A DNA stretch of 41,458 nt, from assembly GCA_903922605.1 (NCBI GenBank), contig CAIXUG010000033.1, forward strand, positions 1 to 41,458, read 5' to 3'. The stretch is from an uncultured Verrucomicrobiota bacterium. GTDB lineage: Bacteria > Verrucomicrobiota > Verrucomicrobiia > Limisphaerales > UBA9464. Shown one piece after another: positions 34,868 through 41,458 of this stretch; the first letter of the stretch is position 1, and the number at the start of each line of letters is the position of its first letter. Under the pieces are notes generated by a model. The model did no database searches. It was not told the DNA's origin and saw only the letters and a program-made list of their open reading frames with translations. Position numbers and translations under genes: made by a program.

Positions 34868-35886
34868 GCCGCGTTTTTCTCCATGGCTGGGGCGCGGTTT
34901 CGCCAGCGGGCTGGGGCGTGGAAGCGCTGCATCAGGCATTGCTGGAGGGTACGCCGCTGCCCGTGCACCCACTAGTCCGGCCCGGTCGCGCCCAACCGCT
35001 TCCGGTTCGTCGCGTGCCGGCCTTCTCGCCGCGTCCCGCTTTCCTCGCCCATCCCCGGCTGCGACGGACGAGCCCGATCACCCACTTTGCCGTCGCGGCC
35101 GCGATCGAGGCCCTCGGCAGCGACGCGGCACGGGTCGCAACCGGTGAATTGCGGCTGGGCATCATCTTCTGCGCCTTTGCCGGCTGCGTGAGCTATTCGC
35201 GGCGCTTTTACGATGAGACACTGCGTGATCCGGCGACGGCGAGCCCGCTGGTGTTTCCCGAGACGGTCTTCAACGCGCCCGCGTCGCACCTGGCGGCTTA
35301 CTTCGGCAGCACGGCGGTGAATTACACGCTGGTCGGCGACCAGGGTGAGTTTGTGAAAGCGCTCGCGCTCGCCGCCGACTGGCTGCTCACCCGCCGGGTC
35401 AATGGCTGCCTCGTCGTCGGGTCCGAAGAGTCGGACTGGCTGTCCGCCGATGCCCTGCGGTTGGTGGCGCCGTCCATCATCACCGCCGAAGGCGCGGGCG
35501 CGGTCTATTTGCGGAGCGATCCGGGTCCGGTCGAACTGGTCGCCGTCACCGAGCCGCAACTGTTCACCCAGAACCGGGGTCCGCGGGAGGCCCTCCGTCA
35601 GACGCGGGCGCAACTGGACGGCGTACTTGGTGCGGACTTCCTGCTCGTGACCAGTGAGCACGATTCGCAGCTCGTTCCTGATCCGTTGGCAACGTCGGAC
35701 TGGCTGCACCGGGCGAAGCAACGGATCACGCCGGCACCGGTCCTGGGAGAAGGCTTGGGCGCCGGCAGCGCGTGGCAGGCGGTAGCGGCGAGCGTCGCGC
35801 TGCGGGACGGTGAAGCGGCTGAGGCGGTCATCGAGGTAGTCGGCAGCAACGAGCAGGCGGTGGCGGCGGTGCTCCGGCGGGCGTAA
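34864..35886 (+). CDS. chain-length-factor-like ketosynthase (KS-beta)
   Basis: 340 residues, a shortened ketosynthase fold (HGWGAVSPAGWGVEALHQAL; LGIIFCAFAGCVSYSRRFYD; PSIITAEGAGAVYL). At the nucleophile site the partner's NACASGANAL aligns with GDQGEFVKAL, placing Gln160 where the Cys should be. No HGTGT or GHxxGAAG histidine motif is present. Cys-to-Gln is the mark of chain-length factors in type II PKS and aryl polyene systems. It should pair with the preceding KS to set product length. Coupled by a 4-base overlap to that gene; the KR follows about 47 bases later. Confidence 0.85.
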   Translation: MSRVFLHGWGAVSPAGWGVEALHQALLEGTPLPVHPLVRPGRAQPLPVRRVPAFSPRPAFLAHPRLRRTSPITHFAVAAAIEALGSDAARVATGELRLGIIFCAFAGCVSYSRRFYDETLRDPATASPLVFPETVFNAPASHLAAYFGSTAVNYTLVGDQGEFVKALALAADWLLTRRVNGCLVVGSEESDWLSADALRLVAPSIITAEGAGAVYLRSDPGPVELVAVTEPQLFTQNRGPREALRQTRAQLDGVLGADFLLVTSEHDSQLVPDPLATSDWLHRAKQRITPAPVLGEGLGAGSAWQAVAASVALRDGEAAEAVIEVVGSNEQAVAAVLRRA

Positions 35887-35933
35887 GCATTTCAACCTTC
35901 CTTCGCGGGCTGCGGGCCGTCATTCGTGGGGAC

Positions 35934-36659
35934 GTGCGTGTCTTCTTGATCACGGGTGCCAACGGCGGCCTGGGCCGGGCCATCGCCCGCGCCTTTCTGG
36001 CCGAGGCGGAAACCAACCAGGTGTGGCTGGGCGTGCGGTCGCAACGCGCAGACGCCGAGGCGCTCGCCGCCGAATTCCCGGGCCGCGCCCACTTGGTGAC
36101 GCTAGACGTGACCGATCGTTCTGCCTGGGATGCCACCGTGACGACCATCCGCGAAGCCCACGGACGGCTCGACGTGCTCGTGAACAACGCCGGACGCCAT
36201 GAGGATTCGCTGCTCGCCACGATGCCGCCCACCGCCTGGTCCGGTGTGCTCGCAGCCAATCTGGACGCGGTGTTTCACGGCTGCCAGGCCGTGCTCCCGA
36301 CGATGATCGGCCAGCGCGCCGGCCGGATCGTGAACGTCGCCTCGATCAGCGCCCTGCTGGCCCCGGCTGGACAGGCGAATTACGCCGCCGCCAAGGCCGG
36401 AGTGGTCGCACTCACGCAATCTCTGGCCAAGGAAGTTGCCCGCATCGGCATCACCGTGAACGCCTTGTGCCCCGGCTACATCGAGACCGAGGCGCTGGCC
36501 GGCATGGCTCCCGAACGACGGACCGCCGCGCTGGCACAGGTGCCGATGCGCCGGTTCGGGCGCGCCGAGGAGGTCGCTGCCGCCGTGCGCTTTCTGGCGA
36601 GCGCCGAGGCCGCCTATATCACCGGCGCCGTGCTGAAGATCGACGGCGGCATTCTCTGA
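35934..36659 (+). CDS. 3-oxoacyl-ACP reductase, FabG-like SDR
   Basis: 241 residues. Rossmann motif TGANGGLG (7-14), NNAG (84-87), and the catalytic Ser137-Tyr150-Lys154 (NVASIS, QANYAAAKAG). It reduces the beta-keto group on ACP using NADPH. The C-terminus (AAYITGAVLKIDGGIL) is the usual FabG end. The GTG at 35934 starts the family-like N-terminus directly (MRVFLITGANGG). It sits between the KS pair and the ACP, all on the plus strand. Confidence 0.92.
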   Translation: MRVFLITGANGGLGRAIARAFLAEAETNQVWLGVRSQRADAEALAAEFPGRAHLVTLDVTDRSAWDATVTTIREAHGRLDVLVNNAGRHEDSLLATMPPTAWSGVLAANLDAVFHGCQAVLPTMIGQRAGRIVNVASISALLAPAGQANYAAAKAGVVALTQSLAKEVARIGITVNALCPGYIETEALAGMAPERRTAALAQVPMRRFGRAEEVAAAVRFLASAEAAYITGAVLKIDGGIL

Positions 36660-36722
36660 AGGCAGTCACTCGTTTCGGTTGTCGCGCGTCCGAATCCTCC
36701 GCATGTTGGGGCAACGACTCCG

Positions 36723-36995
36723 ATGAACAGTGAACCCCTCCGTCCCGAACTGCTGGCCGAGCTGAAGGCCTTGCTGGTGGAAACCCTGATGCTACAGACC
36801 CCGGCGGCCGAGATCGCCGACGACCAGCCGCTCTTCGGCCCCGGGGGCCTGGGGCTGGACTCCGTGGACGCACTGCAACTGGTGGTCGCTCTCGACAAGA
36901 ACTACGGCCTCAAACTGACCGACGCCGAAGCCGCCAAGGGCGTGCTGCAAAGCGTCGCCGCCATGGCCGCCGCCGTGGCGAAGAAATCGGCCTGA
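36723..36995 (+). CDS. acyl carrier protein
   Basis: 90 residues, four-helix ACP fold. The phosphopantetheine site is GLDSVDALQL with Ser47. The flanking sequence (DDQPLFGPGGLGLDS; LDKNYGLKLTDAE) is of the kind found in aryl polyene and type II PKS clusters. It would carry the starter and growing polyene chain for the KS pair, reductase and dehydratase. It is the last gene of the cluster and the only ACP visible. No phosphopantetheinyl transferase is in the window. Confidence 0.92.
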   Translation: MNSEPLRPELLAELKALLVETLMLQTPAAEIADDQPLFGPGGLGLDSVDALQLVVALDKNYGLKLTDAEAAKGVLQSVAAMAAAVAKKSA

Positions 36996-37005
36996 CGGGC
37001 GCGGT

Positions 37006-37418
37006 GTAAACGTTGCGGCCTGATCGCTACCGATTCGCCCCGTTTGCTCAACCATGCTTCGGCTAGGGCCGTTATAGAAATACTGTGGCCGCAGTAAAAT
37101 GGGTCACTCCCATGCCTCTTAGCGAATGGGAACTTCGGACGGACAGAAGCCCCCCTTCCCCCTCACCCTGACCCTCTCCCTTGGGGAGAGGGGACAGCCG
37201 GGCGGCTTGGTCGGTTCTCCAGCGGAGTGTCAGGCCATTCCCGCGCCGGTCTTTTGCCCGAAGACGGACGATGATTCTCCCTCTCCCTGGGGGAGAGGGC
37301 CGGGGTGAGGGGAAAGGGAGACTCCTGCCAGCGGGCGCCTCCGAAACGTCCGCCGGTTGCCACCTTTGTTCTGGCTACAGATTTTATGGAACCGCTATAG
37401 GGCAGCTTTGCGGGGCGT
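37006..37418. other. intergenic gap with repeats
   Basis: 413 bases between the ACP and the SDR gene. It is mostly repeat element A copy 2 (37150-37320). Flanking it are two short similar strings (CCGTTATAG at 37069-37077 and AACCGCTATAG at 37390-37400). The latter is repeated, inverted, at 41363-41373. No gene was recognised. Confidence 0.6.
37150..37320 (-). repeat. palindromic repeat element A, copy 2 (inverted)
   Basis: Reverse complement of the element at 26020-26185: both share the ends CCCCCTCACC(C/T)(C/T)G and GGTGAGGGG, two CTCTCCC(T/C)...GGGAGAG hairpins and a core reading GGCGCGGGAATGGCC. The copies differ by scattered substitutions, so the family is not newly spread. Confidence 0.8.
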
Positions 37419-38207
37419 TTACCCCCAGTGTGCCGCCCCGCCGGTGGCCGCGCGGTCCAGATGGGTGTAGCCGCCATCCACAAAGAGCAGCTGTCCGGTG
37501 ACATGGCTGGCGCGTGGCGAGGCCAGCCAGACGATGGCATCGGCCAGCTCGGCGGGCTTGGTGAGCCGGTGGCCCAGGGGCACGCGGCCCGCGATTTCGG
37601 CGCGCGCGGCGGCAGGATCGGGCTGAGTGGCAAACCAGCGTCGGTATTGCTCCGTGTCACATTCGGCCGGCACCACCGCGTTGACGCGCACCCCCTGCGG
37701 GGCCAGCGCGAGCGCCCATTCGCGGGTGAGCGCGTTGATCGCACCCTTCGCGGCGGCGTAGCCGGAAGTGGATCCCTGTCCGGTAACGGCGACCTTGGAA
37801 CTGACGCTCACGATCGCCCCTTTTGCGTCGACGAGATGCGGTGTCGCAAAGTGCGTGAGCGCGAAGACGTGCAGCAGGTTGCGCCGCAACGAGCCCAGAA
37901 ATTCTGCCGGGGATGCGCTGAGCGGCACCGCGTCATTCACGCCGGCGTTGTTCACGAGGATGTCGAGCTGTCCGAAGATGCAGACCGTTTCGGCCACGGC
38001 CCGTTCGCAGGCGGCGTCTTCCGTAAGGTCGGCTGGGATGAAGATGCTGCCATGCAGTTCGGCCGCGAGGGCGCGCCCGGCGGCCTCATCGCGATCCACG
38101 AGGGCCACGCGAGCGCCTTCGGCGGCAAACGCGCGGGCCGTGGCGGCCCCGATGCCCTGGGCCGCACCGGAAATGAGCACGGCCCGGCCGTCGAGTTCGA
38201 GGTTCAT
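37419..38207 (-). CDS. SDR oxidoreductase, L-fucose-dehydrogenase-like
   Basis: 262 residues. Short-chain dehydrogenase: SGAAQGIGAATARAFA (NAD(P) binding, ~14-29), NNAG (~87-90), and the catalytic SVSSKVAVTGQGSTSGYAAA followed by K. The C-terminus (ASHVTGQLLFVDGGYTHLDR) with CDTEQYRRWF in the middle resembles L-fucose dehydrogenases and their relatives, which would oxidise a sugar lactol to the lactone; this is from family memory and moderate. The open frame continues upstream through a tRNA gene, so the ATG at 38207 is the start. It is not obviously part of the pigment cluster. Confidence 0.78.
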   Translation of the reverse strand: MNLELDGRAVLISGAAQGIGAATARAFAAEGARVALVDRDEAAGRALAAELHGSIFIPADLTEDAACERAVAETVCIFGQLDILVNNAGVNDAVPLSASPAEFLGSLRRNLLHVFALTHFATPHLVDAKGAIVSVSSKVAVTGQGSTSGYAAAKGAINALTREWALALAPQGVRVNAVVPAECDTEQYRRWFATQPDPAAARAEIAGRVPLGHRLTKPAELADAIVWLASPRASHVTGQLLFVDGGYTHLDRAATGGAAHWG

Positions 38208-38296
38208 ACGGAAAGGGGAAGCCGGGCAGCGAAAGGCGTCAACGACGGGGAATGGAAAAGCAAAACGCGGTTCCCGGATTGGAACCGCGTTGAAAA

Positions 38297-38373
38297 TGGA
38301 GCGAGCGAAGGGATTCGAACCCTCGACATTCACCTTGGCAAGGTGACGCTCTACCAGGCTGAGCTACGCTCGC
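38297..38373 (-). tRNA. tRNA-Gly(GCC)
   Basis: A full cloverleaf on the minus strand: acceptor GCGAGCG/CGCTCGC, D-loop GCTCAGCCTGGTAGAGC, anticodon stem TCACC/GGTGA with loop TTGCCAA (anticodon GCC), and T-arm GAGGG-TTCGAAT-CCCTT. The discriminator base is T (U73) and the 3' CCA is encoded in the genome. It sits 90 bases upstream of the SDR start. Confidence 0.95.
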
Positions 38374-38462
38374 AATCGCCAGAGCACGGAGATAGAAGCG
38401 AGAATGCCGGGGGGAATGCAAGTGGAGTTTTTATCCATCTTGTTTCACGAGGCGGAAGCACG

Positions 38463-39542
38463 TCAGGGCGGCGCCAGAATCTTGGGCAGCAGATCGTCGC
38501 AGTCCAGGCCCCAGAGCGCCCAGTGCTGACTGGTGTACTCCCCGGCGCTGGCGGCCTGGAAATAGAGGTGCCAGTGGCCGTTGAACTGGTAAAGCGCCGG
38601 CGTGGCGACGTGAAACATCTCCGTGTCCGAGTAGTTCGCCCAGGTGGTCTGGTCGATCAGGAGGGTTGGGAGTTTCTTCCAACCGGTGGTGAGGCTGGTG
38701 CTGACCGCCACATCCGCGCCCCAGCGGGTGCCGCCGTTGTAGCCCTCGAAGAGCAGCACGTAGCGCCTGCCGATCTGGTAAACCTGATGCCACTCGAGGT
38801 AGCGCTGTTCCGGGGCCGCGGTGAGCAGATCGGGGCCGGGGACTTTGGTCCAGTGTACGCCGTCGGGCGAGGTGGCCCGGCGCAGGCCCGGCAGCACGTC
38901 CTTCGCGGTGCGGTAGGAATAGAGCGAATGCCAGACGCCGTGCTCCCGAAATACCGCGCCCTGTGAGACGAAGGTCTCATCGTCGCGTCCCTGACCCTGT
39001 GGCGAGAGGATCGGATTGCCGGGATGCCGCCGAAGGTTCTCCGGAGTGATCCCGCGATAGCCATCCTCGCCGACCGGACAGGTCGCCAGGCCAATGGCGT
39101 CGTAGTTCAGCCGGGCGTTGTTGCCCGTGTAGTAAATCCAGTATTCGTCACGCTCCTGGTGATAGATGACCGCATCCAGCCGGATGGAGGAGAGCTCGAA
39201 GGGGATGCTGGGATCGCGGCTGAGGATCGGATTCTGCGGGTCTTCATGCCAGACCAGCGGTGAGGAAGCATCCGCCCAGGCTTTGCCAATGGCCCCACCG
39301 CTCCCACCAAGCTGCATCGCCGAGTAAAACATCACGAGCTTCGTGGGCTGCTTGGGGTTTACCAGGATGATGGGCTCGTTGACCTGCCCCTCCTTCCAGC
39401 CGCCACCGCCGTAACTGATGATTTTGGTCGGTCCGGTCGATTCCCTCGATCCCTCCGCCGCCCTGGCACCAATGCCGGGGGCGAGGATTGCGAGGGAAAG
39501 GAGCGCCGAAGCAAGGCAGCGGCCGAGGGGCAGAAGTTTCAT
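38463..39542 (-). CDS. exported five-bladed beta-propeller glycosidase-like protein
   Basis: 359 residues with a signal peptide (MKLLPLGRCLASALLSLAIL, cleavage near GARAAEG). The repeats NPKQPTKLVMFYSAMQLGG, SIRLDAVIYHQERDEYWIYY, DDETFVSQGAVFREHGVWHS and HVATPALYQFNGHWHLYFQA are characteristic of the GH43/GH32/GH130-type propeller, with Asp in RLDAVIY and an acidic residue in SDTEMF as candidates for catalysis. Such proteins cut beta-linked furanosides or pyranosides (xylans, arabinans, fructans); the actual substrate is unknown. It is followed, with a 7-base gap on the upstream side, by the YdcF-type gene in the same direction. Confidence 0.8.
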   Translation of the reverse strand: MKLLPLGRCLASALLSLAILAPGIGARAAEGSRESTGPTKIISYGGGGWKEGQVNEPIILVNPKQPTKLVMFYSAMQLGGSGGAIGKAWADASSPLVWHEDPQNPILSRDPSIPFELSSIRLDAVIYHQERDEYWIYYTGNNARLNYDAIGLATCPVGEDGYRGITPENLRRHPGNPILSPQGQGRDDETFVSQGAVFREHGVWHSLYSYRTAKDVLPGLRRATSPDGVHWTKVPGPDLLTAAPEQRYLEWHQVYQIGRRYVLLFEGYNGGTRWGADVAVSTSLTTGWKKLPTLLIDQTTWANYSDTEMFHVATPALYQFNGHWHLYFQAASAGEYTSQHWALWGLDCDDLLPKILAPP

Positions 39543-39549
39543 CGGAACC

Positions 39550-40329
39550 TCAAATCCAGCCCTTCCAGCGATAGTAGAACCACCCGATCTGCTCGTGGAC
39601 CCAGAAATTCATGAGCTGGAAGCCGCGCTCCTGTGGCACCAGCAGGAACCGCTGCTCCGAGCCGCCGGCATCGAGTCCCAGAAATTCGGCGCCGACCGGG
39701 GTGATCTCCAGGCCAAGCTTGCGGAAGGTCGCCTCGGCCCGCCGCAGATGGTAGCCGGAGGACACGACGAGGATGCGCTTCCAGCCCTTGGATTTCGCGA
39801 GCTGCACGGTGCGCTCGGCCTCCTCGTGGGTGTTGGCGCAGATGCCGAGCAGGTGGACTTCGCCCGTGGGCAGATTCCAGGCACGGAACCAGGCGACGAG
39901 CAGCTCCGAATCCGGCCGCAGCTGCCCCTGGTATTCATATTTCGAACCGCCCAGCACCAGCGCCGGCGCGTGGGTCGTGCGGACCAGTTCGACGGCGGCG
40001 AGGATGCGGTCCGCCGCCTCACCCACGCCGATGTGCAGCGGTGAGCGCAGGGTAAATTCGTGCGTGCCGCCGAGCATCACCACCGCGTCCGCCTGTTTGG
40101 GCTGGCTGTGCCCGAGCGGATCGTAGGGGCGCTCCAGCCCGGCGAGCAGCCACGTCGGAAAGCTCGTGGCCCCAATCAGGTAGATGAAGGCGGCCAGGAG
40201 CAACGCCACCAGCCCCACGCCCCGGCGGCCCTTGCAGAACTGCCAGACGGCCATGACCAGCAGCACGGCCCAGATCAGGCCGATGGGTTCCAGCAGGGCG
40301 CAGAGAGAGTCGTAGAGCAGCGCAGACAT
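39550..40329 (-). CDS. YdcF/ElyC-family (DUF218) envelope protein
   Basis: 259 residues. Two N-terminal membrane helices (IGLIWAVLLVMAVWQF and GLVALLLAAFIYLIGATSF) precede the DUF218 domain: ADAVVMLGGTHEF, LVLGGSKYEYQG, NTHEEAERTVQLAKSKGWKR and ILVVSSGYHLRRAEATFRKL. Family members (ElyC, SanA, YdcF) are linked to cell envelope synthesis, in some cases lipid-carrier metabolism; the exact reaction is not known. The C-terminus is rich in Trp/Tyr (QIGWFYYRWKGWI). An upstream ATG/GTG at 40344 is also in frame, but 40329 is the more usual start. Confidence 0.82.
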   Translation of the reverse strand: MSALLYDSLCALLEPIGLIWAVLLVMAVWQFCKGRRGVGLVALLLAAFIYLIGATSFPTWLLAGLERPYDPLGHSQPKQADAVVMLGGTHEFTLRSPLHIGVGEAADRILAAVELVRTTHAPALVLGGSKYEYQGQLRPDSELLVAWFRAWNLPTGEVHLLGICANTHEEAERTVQLAKSKGWKRILVVSSGYHLRRAEATFRKLGLEITPVGAEFLGLDAGGSEQRFLLVPQERGFQLMNFWVHEQIGWFYYRWKGWI

Positions 40330-40368
40330 GGGCGTCGCAACCAAAGTGTCCGTCCCCCGAGCGCGGCG

Positions 40369-40917
40369 TCAGTGAAATTCCGAACGATATTTCGCGTAGC
40401 GGCCGGTGATCGCGAGCACGTAGTCCCGCGTGGAGGGGAAACCGATCTGCGTGACAAAGGCGGCGCTGTTGGTGCGCGCCGCGCCGGTCATCCACTTCAG
40501 CACGTTGCCACGGCCCGCGTTGTAATCGGAGAGGGCGTAGGGCAGCGGATTGTCCGTGCCGGCGTAGCGGCGCAGCAGCTTCGCCAGGTAGTAGCTGCCG
40601 GCGAGGGTGTTGGTGCGGGGATCAAACACGCATTCGTGCTCGAAACTGGTCAGCCGCGCGGCTCCGGCCCACTCGTGTGCCGCGTCGTCCATGAGCTGCA
40701 TCAGGCCGATCTCGCCGGCCTTGCCCACGGCCTCCGCGTCGAAGTTGCTTTCGCGCCAGACGACCGCCTTGACCAAGGCGGGGGGCAGTCCGTAGCGCAG
40801 GGCGGCCTGGCGGATGGGCACGTCAAAACGGTGCTCCTGACGGTAATGCCAGTAGAAATAGGCCGCCGAATCGAGCCCAATGAAAAGGGCGAACCAGATC
40901 AGCCAACGACGGTTCAC
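40369..40917 (-). CDS. lytic transglycosylase, SLT domain
   Basis: 182 residues. A short N-terminal anchor (WLIWFALFIGLDSAAYFYW, 5-23) leads to the SLT fold: VVWRESNFDAEAVGKAGEIG (catalytic Glu56, motif I), GLMQLM (motif II), then NPLPYALSDYNAGRGNVLKW (motif III, the NAGRG being diagnostic). It cleaves the MurNAc-GlcNAc bond of peptidoglycan in the periplasm with 1,6-anhydro product. The GTG at 40917 gives a normal start; the open frame extends upstream but that part is cysteine-rich, low-quality and in a repeat-like region. Confidence 0.87.
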   Translation of the reverse strand: MNRRWLIWFALFIGLDSAAYFYWHYRQEHRFDVPIRQAALRYGLPPALVKAVVWRESNFDAEAVGKAGEIGLMQLMDDAAHEWAGAARLTSFEHECVFDPRTNTLAGSYYLAKLLRRYAGTDNPLPYALSDYNAGRGNVLKWMTGAARTNSAAFVTQIGFPSTRDYVLAITGRYAKYRSEFH

Positions 40918-41181
40918 GACGCGATGACACGGGGTTGGCCGGAGGTTGTCGACCGCAAACGCAAGCTCACACACAGCACGCCTACGGAACCGAAACCAAG
41001 CCGCCCCACCACACATATCGCACCCCAACCCGTCTAAACAGGAGACAGCGGTGGCCAAAGCTGGTTACGCCCGGGTCGAAAGTGCCATTGGACCGGGGCG
41101 TATCGTTCACCGTGGTTAGCTCTTCCAGCAAACCTGTGCGGGCCCGGTGAAAGCTGGCGCTGGCGGCCGAAAGCAAACCCG

Positions 41182-41255
41182 TTGGGGCGAGCGTCCTCGC
41201 GAGCCGGGCCGCCCCAGACCTAGGCCGCCGTGGATCGCGAGGACGCTCGCCCCAC
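41182..41255 (-). repeat. palindromic repeat element B, copy 2
   Basis: TTGGGGCGAGCGTCCTCGCG on the left pairs with TCGCGAGGACGCTCGCCCCA on the right, around a core with the same CCTAGGCC-like centre as the copy at 29561-29634 (here ACCTAGGCCGCCG). Orientation cannot be fixed with certainty because the element is nearly palindromic. Confidence 0.75.
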
Positions 41256-41433
41256 CACGCACCCGGAGTCCAACACTGACCAAGGTGAAAAGATGTACCC
41301 ATTGGATCTCTTTGCAAACATGCGACTTAGGTAGCATCAGAATAATGATCCGCGCAGGAATGCTATAGCGGTTTAATCACTTCTGTAGCGGATGAAAGCG
41401 ACCGGCCCCGGTAATTTGGACCCATTCCATTAG

Positions 41434-41453
41434 CACCGGGCTTCAGCCCGGTG
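41434..41453. repeat. REP-like hairpin
   Basis: A perfect 8-bp stem (CACCGGGC with GCCCGGTG) closes a TTCA loop. The string ACCGGGCTTCAGCCCGGT is a common intergenic palindrome in bacterial genomes. It runs to the end of the window, so the surroundings cannot be judged. Confidence 0.6.
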
Positions 41454-41458
41454 GCCGG

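Larger units (their letters stand above)
40918..41458. other. gene-free end of window with repeats
   Basis: 541 bases without a credible gene. It contains palindromic element B copy 2 (41182-41255), an 11-base string CTATAGCGGTT (41363-41373) that recurs inverted at 37390-37400, and a REP-like hairpin at 41434-41453. Confidence 0.6.

Noticed and set aside
38208-38333. Upstream extension of the SDR gene
   Set aside because: The extra codons overlap the tRNA-Gly gene; the family-like start is at 38207.
37428-38966. 512-residue plus-strand open frame
   Set aside because: It runs antisense through the SDR gene, the tRNA and the propeller gene, so it cannot be one real gene.
40918-41058. N-terminal extension of the lytic transglycosylase
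   Set aside because: Cys/Arg-rich and without a signal peptide; the membrane anchor directly follows the GTG at 40917.

Overview
The window is GC-rich and gene-dense. It looks like a member of the Verrucomicrobiota, most likely the Pedosphaera/Limisphaera side of the phylum. This is inferred from gene content: a SGNH hydrolase paired with a PVC-type membrane-bound dehydrogenase ending in a c-type haem domain, an ECF sigma factor beside a Ser/Thr kinase with WD40 repeats, a sigma factor fused to a TIGR03435-like domain, a YadA-head-like secreted protein, and many short palindromic intergenic repeats. No 16S rRNA is present, so the assignment cannot be confirmed here.

Layout. Positions 218-3879 (minus) hold two secreted proteins, one with long YadA-head-like repeats. 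Positions 3937-7738 (minus) hold an ECF sigma factor and a WD40 Ser/Thr kinase whose reading frame is broken three times. Positions 7739-9012 hold a small lipoprotein and repeat-rich intergenic DNA. Positions 9013-11874 (minus) hold a serine hydrolase behind the sigma-TIGR03435 fusion. A worn IS5-type transposase end lies at 11985-12236. Positions 12359-16465 carry housekeeping and small genes: a UbiA-family prenyltransferase, shikimate kinase, QueG with an in-frame repeat insertion, a YebC-family regulator and a zinc-ribbon membrane protein. Positions 16722-20719 carry the SGNH/dehydrogenase pair.

The most interesting part is 20813-36995, a biosynthetic cluster of the aryl-polyene/flexirubin type. 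It has an active ketosynthase, a partner ketosynthase with Gln in place of the nucleophilic Cys (chain-length-factor-like), a ketoreductase, a hot-dog dehydratase, an ACP and an AMP-ligase for starter activation. It also has a UbiE-like methyltransferase, a GT2 glycosyltransferase, and a lipid-export set of LolA-like and possible LolB-like proteins plus an MMPL exporter fused to an LpxL/HtrB-type acyltransferase. Two further members are a flavoprotein with halogenase hallmarks and a BioB/HydE-like radical SAM enzyme. No aromatic-amino-acid ammonia lyase is visible. The likely product is a membrane-anchored, possibly tailored polyene pigment or glycolipid, with a starter unit that may come from an unusual route.

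Positions 37006-41458 hold an L-fucose-dehydrogenase-like SDR, a tRNA-Gly(GCC), a five-bladed-propeller glycosidase-like protein, a YdcF-family protein, a lytic transglycosylase and a repeat-rich end. Two palindromic repeat families occur twice each. One copy of each lies at the 5' end of an exported-protein gene in the cluster. Three reading frames are broken by what look like single-base losses (near 4740, 5252 and 32664), so assembly error and genuine decay both need to be considered.
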